Origin: Shewanella sp. GD04112
GTDB lineage: Bacteria; Pseudomonadota; Gammaproteobacteria; Enterobacterales; Shewanellaceae
Assembly: GCF_029835735.1 (NCBI RefSeq)
Contig: NZ_JAOEAL010000001.1
Coordinates: 2,790,001 to 2,854,000, forward strand
DNA: 64,000 bases
Direction of reading: 5' to 3'
Part shown: positions 62,265-64,000 of the stretch, piece by piece
Position numbering within the stretch: the first letter of the stretch is position 1
How the letters are laid out: the number at the start of each line of letters is the position of its first letter
The notes under the pieces: generated by a model
What the model was told of the DNA's origin: nothing
What the model saw: the letters and a program-made list of their open reading frames with translations, nothing else
The model's database searches: none
Position numbers and translations under genes: made by a program

Positions 62265-64000
62265 ATGACACGTTTTCCCTTCGGCCTTCGCACTAAAGTT
62301 ATTGGCCTCAGCCTGTTTTTACTCTGCCTACCTTGGCTGGGGTACCAATATGTGTGGGAGATGGAAAAATACCTGCGCCACGGTCAGGAGCGCACCTTAG
62401 AGGGCACCACCCAAGCCTTAGCGACCGCCTTGCACGAGCGGCCCAAGCTGTTCGACGGTCAGGCGAGCTTTTTAAAGCAGGTTGAAAAGAGTCGCGATCT
62501 CTATGCTTACCCCTTAGCGGGCGCGATTCTGCTCGATGGCAAACTCAATGAATGGCAGGAATATCAGCACAGATTTATCCAGTACGGCGAGGCGAATCTC
62601 ATCATGCGCGCCGATCCCAGCACGCCGCTCACCTTGAGTTTTACCCATATGGTGGGTCAGTACGATGGTTATCTGTATGCCTTTTTTCAGGTGGTCGATC
62701 CCAATGTGGTGTTTCGCGGCAAGAATGCCTTAAGCGTTGATAGAAACGATCACCTGTCGATTGCGACCCTTGCCCCCGACAATAAATTTAAACGCTATAT
62801 CGTTGCCACGACCCAGCCCGGCTGGATCAGTGCCTTCGAGCTGCCCGCCAACCCTAAGCAAACCGTGCCAGTGACACCCGAAGTCCGGATTCAAGGACAA
62901 TGGGCCACCACGGATGTGGGTTACAATATCGAGCTGCGTATCCCCTTAGATATGGTGGGCAGCAAACTGGGATTTGCGATTTCCGATGTCAACGACAGCA
63001 AATACCGCGATGTGACCGCGGTTGTCGGCACCTCCGCCTTAGATACCGTAGATAAACTCGGTACAGTCCTAGTGCCATCACCCGAAATTGAGAATATTAT
63101 CAAAGGGATGAGCCACTACAGCTCACGAATTTGGGTGGTCGATAAACACGGCCGTGTGCTCGCGAAGTCTGGCGATATCCGTGACAGCAACAGTGTGTGG
63201 ACGCGCACCCTCGATGATGAAAACAGCAACTCGATGTGGCAGCGTTTTCAGCGCGACTACCTGCACCCGCTCTACTATAAAATCCTCACCAAACCACCGA
63301 AGGATTTTATCGATTCCCTGCAAGACTCAACCGAACTCGACGGCAGCCATATTCAAAAGGCGCTCGCGGGACAACAAAGCTCGACCTGGCGACTTACGCC
63401 GGACAATAAAGCAGTGGTGCTTGCGGCCGCGAGCCCCATTTGGATTGATAACAATGTGATGGGCGCCGTGGTGGCCGAAGAAACCACCCACGGTATTCGC
63501 ACCCTGCGTAACCGTGCGCTGGAAAAACTGTTTAACGTGATCTTGACCATTATGAGCATGGGCACCTTAGCATTGTTTTTCTTCGCCTCGAGTATTTCCA
63601 ATCGTATCCGCAAACTGCGCGATGAGGCCGAGAATGCCATCGACAGCCAAGGCCGCGTGCGTAACCATTTAAAACCCTCTAAGGCGCGGGACGAGATTGG
63701 CGACTTATCCCGCAGTTTTGCCAGCATTGTTGGCCGTTTGGGCCAATACACCCATTATTTAGAGAATATGTCGTCGCGCCTGTCCCATGAGTTACGTACG
63801 CCGGTGGCCGTGGTGCGCTCCTCTTTAGAGCATTTAAATCTGCAAACCTTAGATAAAGACACGCAAAAGTACGTCGACCGTGCCCAAGAAGGGGTGAGCC
63901 GATTAAGCATGATTTTAAACAACATGAGTGAGGCAACGCGCCTTGAGCAGAGCCTTACTCAGGCCGATGTGGCTAAGTTCCCGCTATCCCAAGTGGTGAG
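62265..64000 (+). CDS. pdsS: Dedicated sortase system sensor histidine kinase PdsS (3' truncated by window)
   Basis: The frame runs open from ATG 62265 to the window end (578 codons visible). An N-terminal helix (VIGLSLFLLCLPWLGYQYV) is followed by a large periplasmic sensor region of about 410 residues, a second helix (VILTIMSMGTLALFFFASS), a HAMP-like linker, and the HisKA box SSRLSHELRTPVAVVRSSLE with the phosphorylated His at 508. The ATPase domain lies beyond the window. The pairing with PdsR and position beside the sortase operon identify it. Confidence 0.9.
   Translation, partial: MTRFPFGLRTKVIGLSLFLLCLPWLGYQYVWEMEKYLRHGQERTLEGTTQALATALHERPKLFDGQASFLKQVEKSRDLYAYPLAGAILLDGKLNEWQEYQHRFIQYGEANLIMRADPSTPLTLSFTHMVGQYDGYLYAFFQVVDPNVVFRGKNALSVDRNDHLSIATLAPDNKFKRYIVATTQPGWISAFELPANPKQTVPVTPEVRIQGQWATTDVGYNIELRIPLDMVGSKLGFAISDVNDSKYRDVTAVVGTSALDTVDKLGTVLVPSPEIENIIKGMSHYSSRIWVVDKHGRVLAKSGDIRDSNSVWTRTLDDENSNSMWQRFQRDYLHPLYYKILTKPPKDFIDSLQDSTELDGSHIQKALAGQQSSTWRLTPDNKAVVLAAASPIWIDNNVMGAVVAEETTHGIRTLRNRALEKLFNVILTIMSMGTLALFFFASSISNRIRKLRDEAENAIDSQGRVRNHLKPSKARDEIGDLSRSFASIVGRLGQYTHYLENMSSRLSHELRTPVAVVRSSLEHLNLQTLDKDTQKYVDRAQEGVSRLSMILNNMSEATRLEQSLTQADVAKFPLSQVV

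Overview
The window reads as chromosome of a Shewanella species (gammaproteobacterium). The grounds are gene content and order. fadE / tRNA-Asp / dnaQ / rnhA / yafS-like / gloB / mltD matches the E. coli 5-minute neighbourhood, where aspV lies between dnaQ and fadE. minCDE sits with ycgL, ycgN, rnd, fadD and tsaB. hdfR is divergent from maoP. A complete 'proteobacterial dedicated sortase' locus of the type known from Shewanella and Vibrio closes the window. The species call is inference; no rRNA gene is present.

Layout. 1-12 kb: 3' part of fadE, a CPA1 antiporter with a Rossmann domain, two identical tRNA-Asp genes behind one promoter, a TIGR03503-like protein with dnaQ, divergent rnhA, a YeiE-like LysR regulator, a YafS-like methyltransferase, gloB and mltD. 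12-20 kb: BsuPI-domain lipoprotein, AsmA protein, RraA/HMG-aldolase-fold protein, DUF885 lipoprotein, rhlE, ppiB. 20-32 kb: ycgN, an MltB-like transglycosylase lacking its catalytic Glu, ycgL, minCDE, rnd, fadD, an alpha/beta hydrolase, an exported methyltransferase, an M50-like peptidase, tsaB, hemB. 32-36 kb: fused msrBA, a 2OG-Fe(II) oxygenase, a YlqF/RbgA GTPase and a 19-bp tandem repeat. 36.8-42 kb: a five-gene, mostly overlapping membrane operon (AI-2E family protein, outer-membrane efflux lipoprotein, HlyD-type adaptor, DUF2955 protein, small GYGD channel).

42-47.4 kb is the accessory region. Two overlapping, AT-richer genes encode a PD-(D/E)xK nuclease-like protein and a large Ski2-like helicase, most like the Hachiman (HamAB) anti-phage pair. 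Just past the helicase stop is a 71-bp site that folds like an integron attC. The sequence just before hamA carries the matching core, so the pair looks like one 4.06-kb, two-gene integron-type cassette inserted at an isolated chromosomal site with no integrase nearby. This is the most interesting feature of the window. Diverged repeats of unknown nature lie on its right flank.

47.4-57 kb: low-molecular-weight phosphatase, membrane protein, exported minimal ATP-dependent DNA ligase (LigE type), dgkA, hdfR/maoP, a RimK-like ATP-grasp ligase, an outer-membrane protein, an M28 peptidase and a diguanylate cyclase. 57.4-64 kb: the sortase locus, with class GN sortase, its VIT/VWA LPQTS target and the OmpA-like PdsO on the minus strand, and the response regulator PdsR and the start of histidine kinase PdsS on the plus strand. 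The kinase runs off the window.
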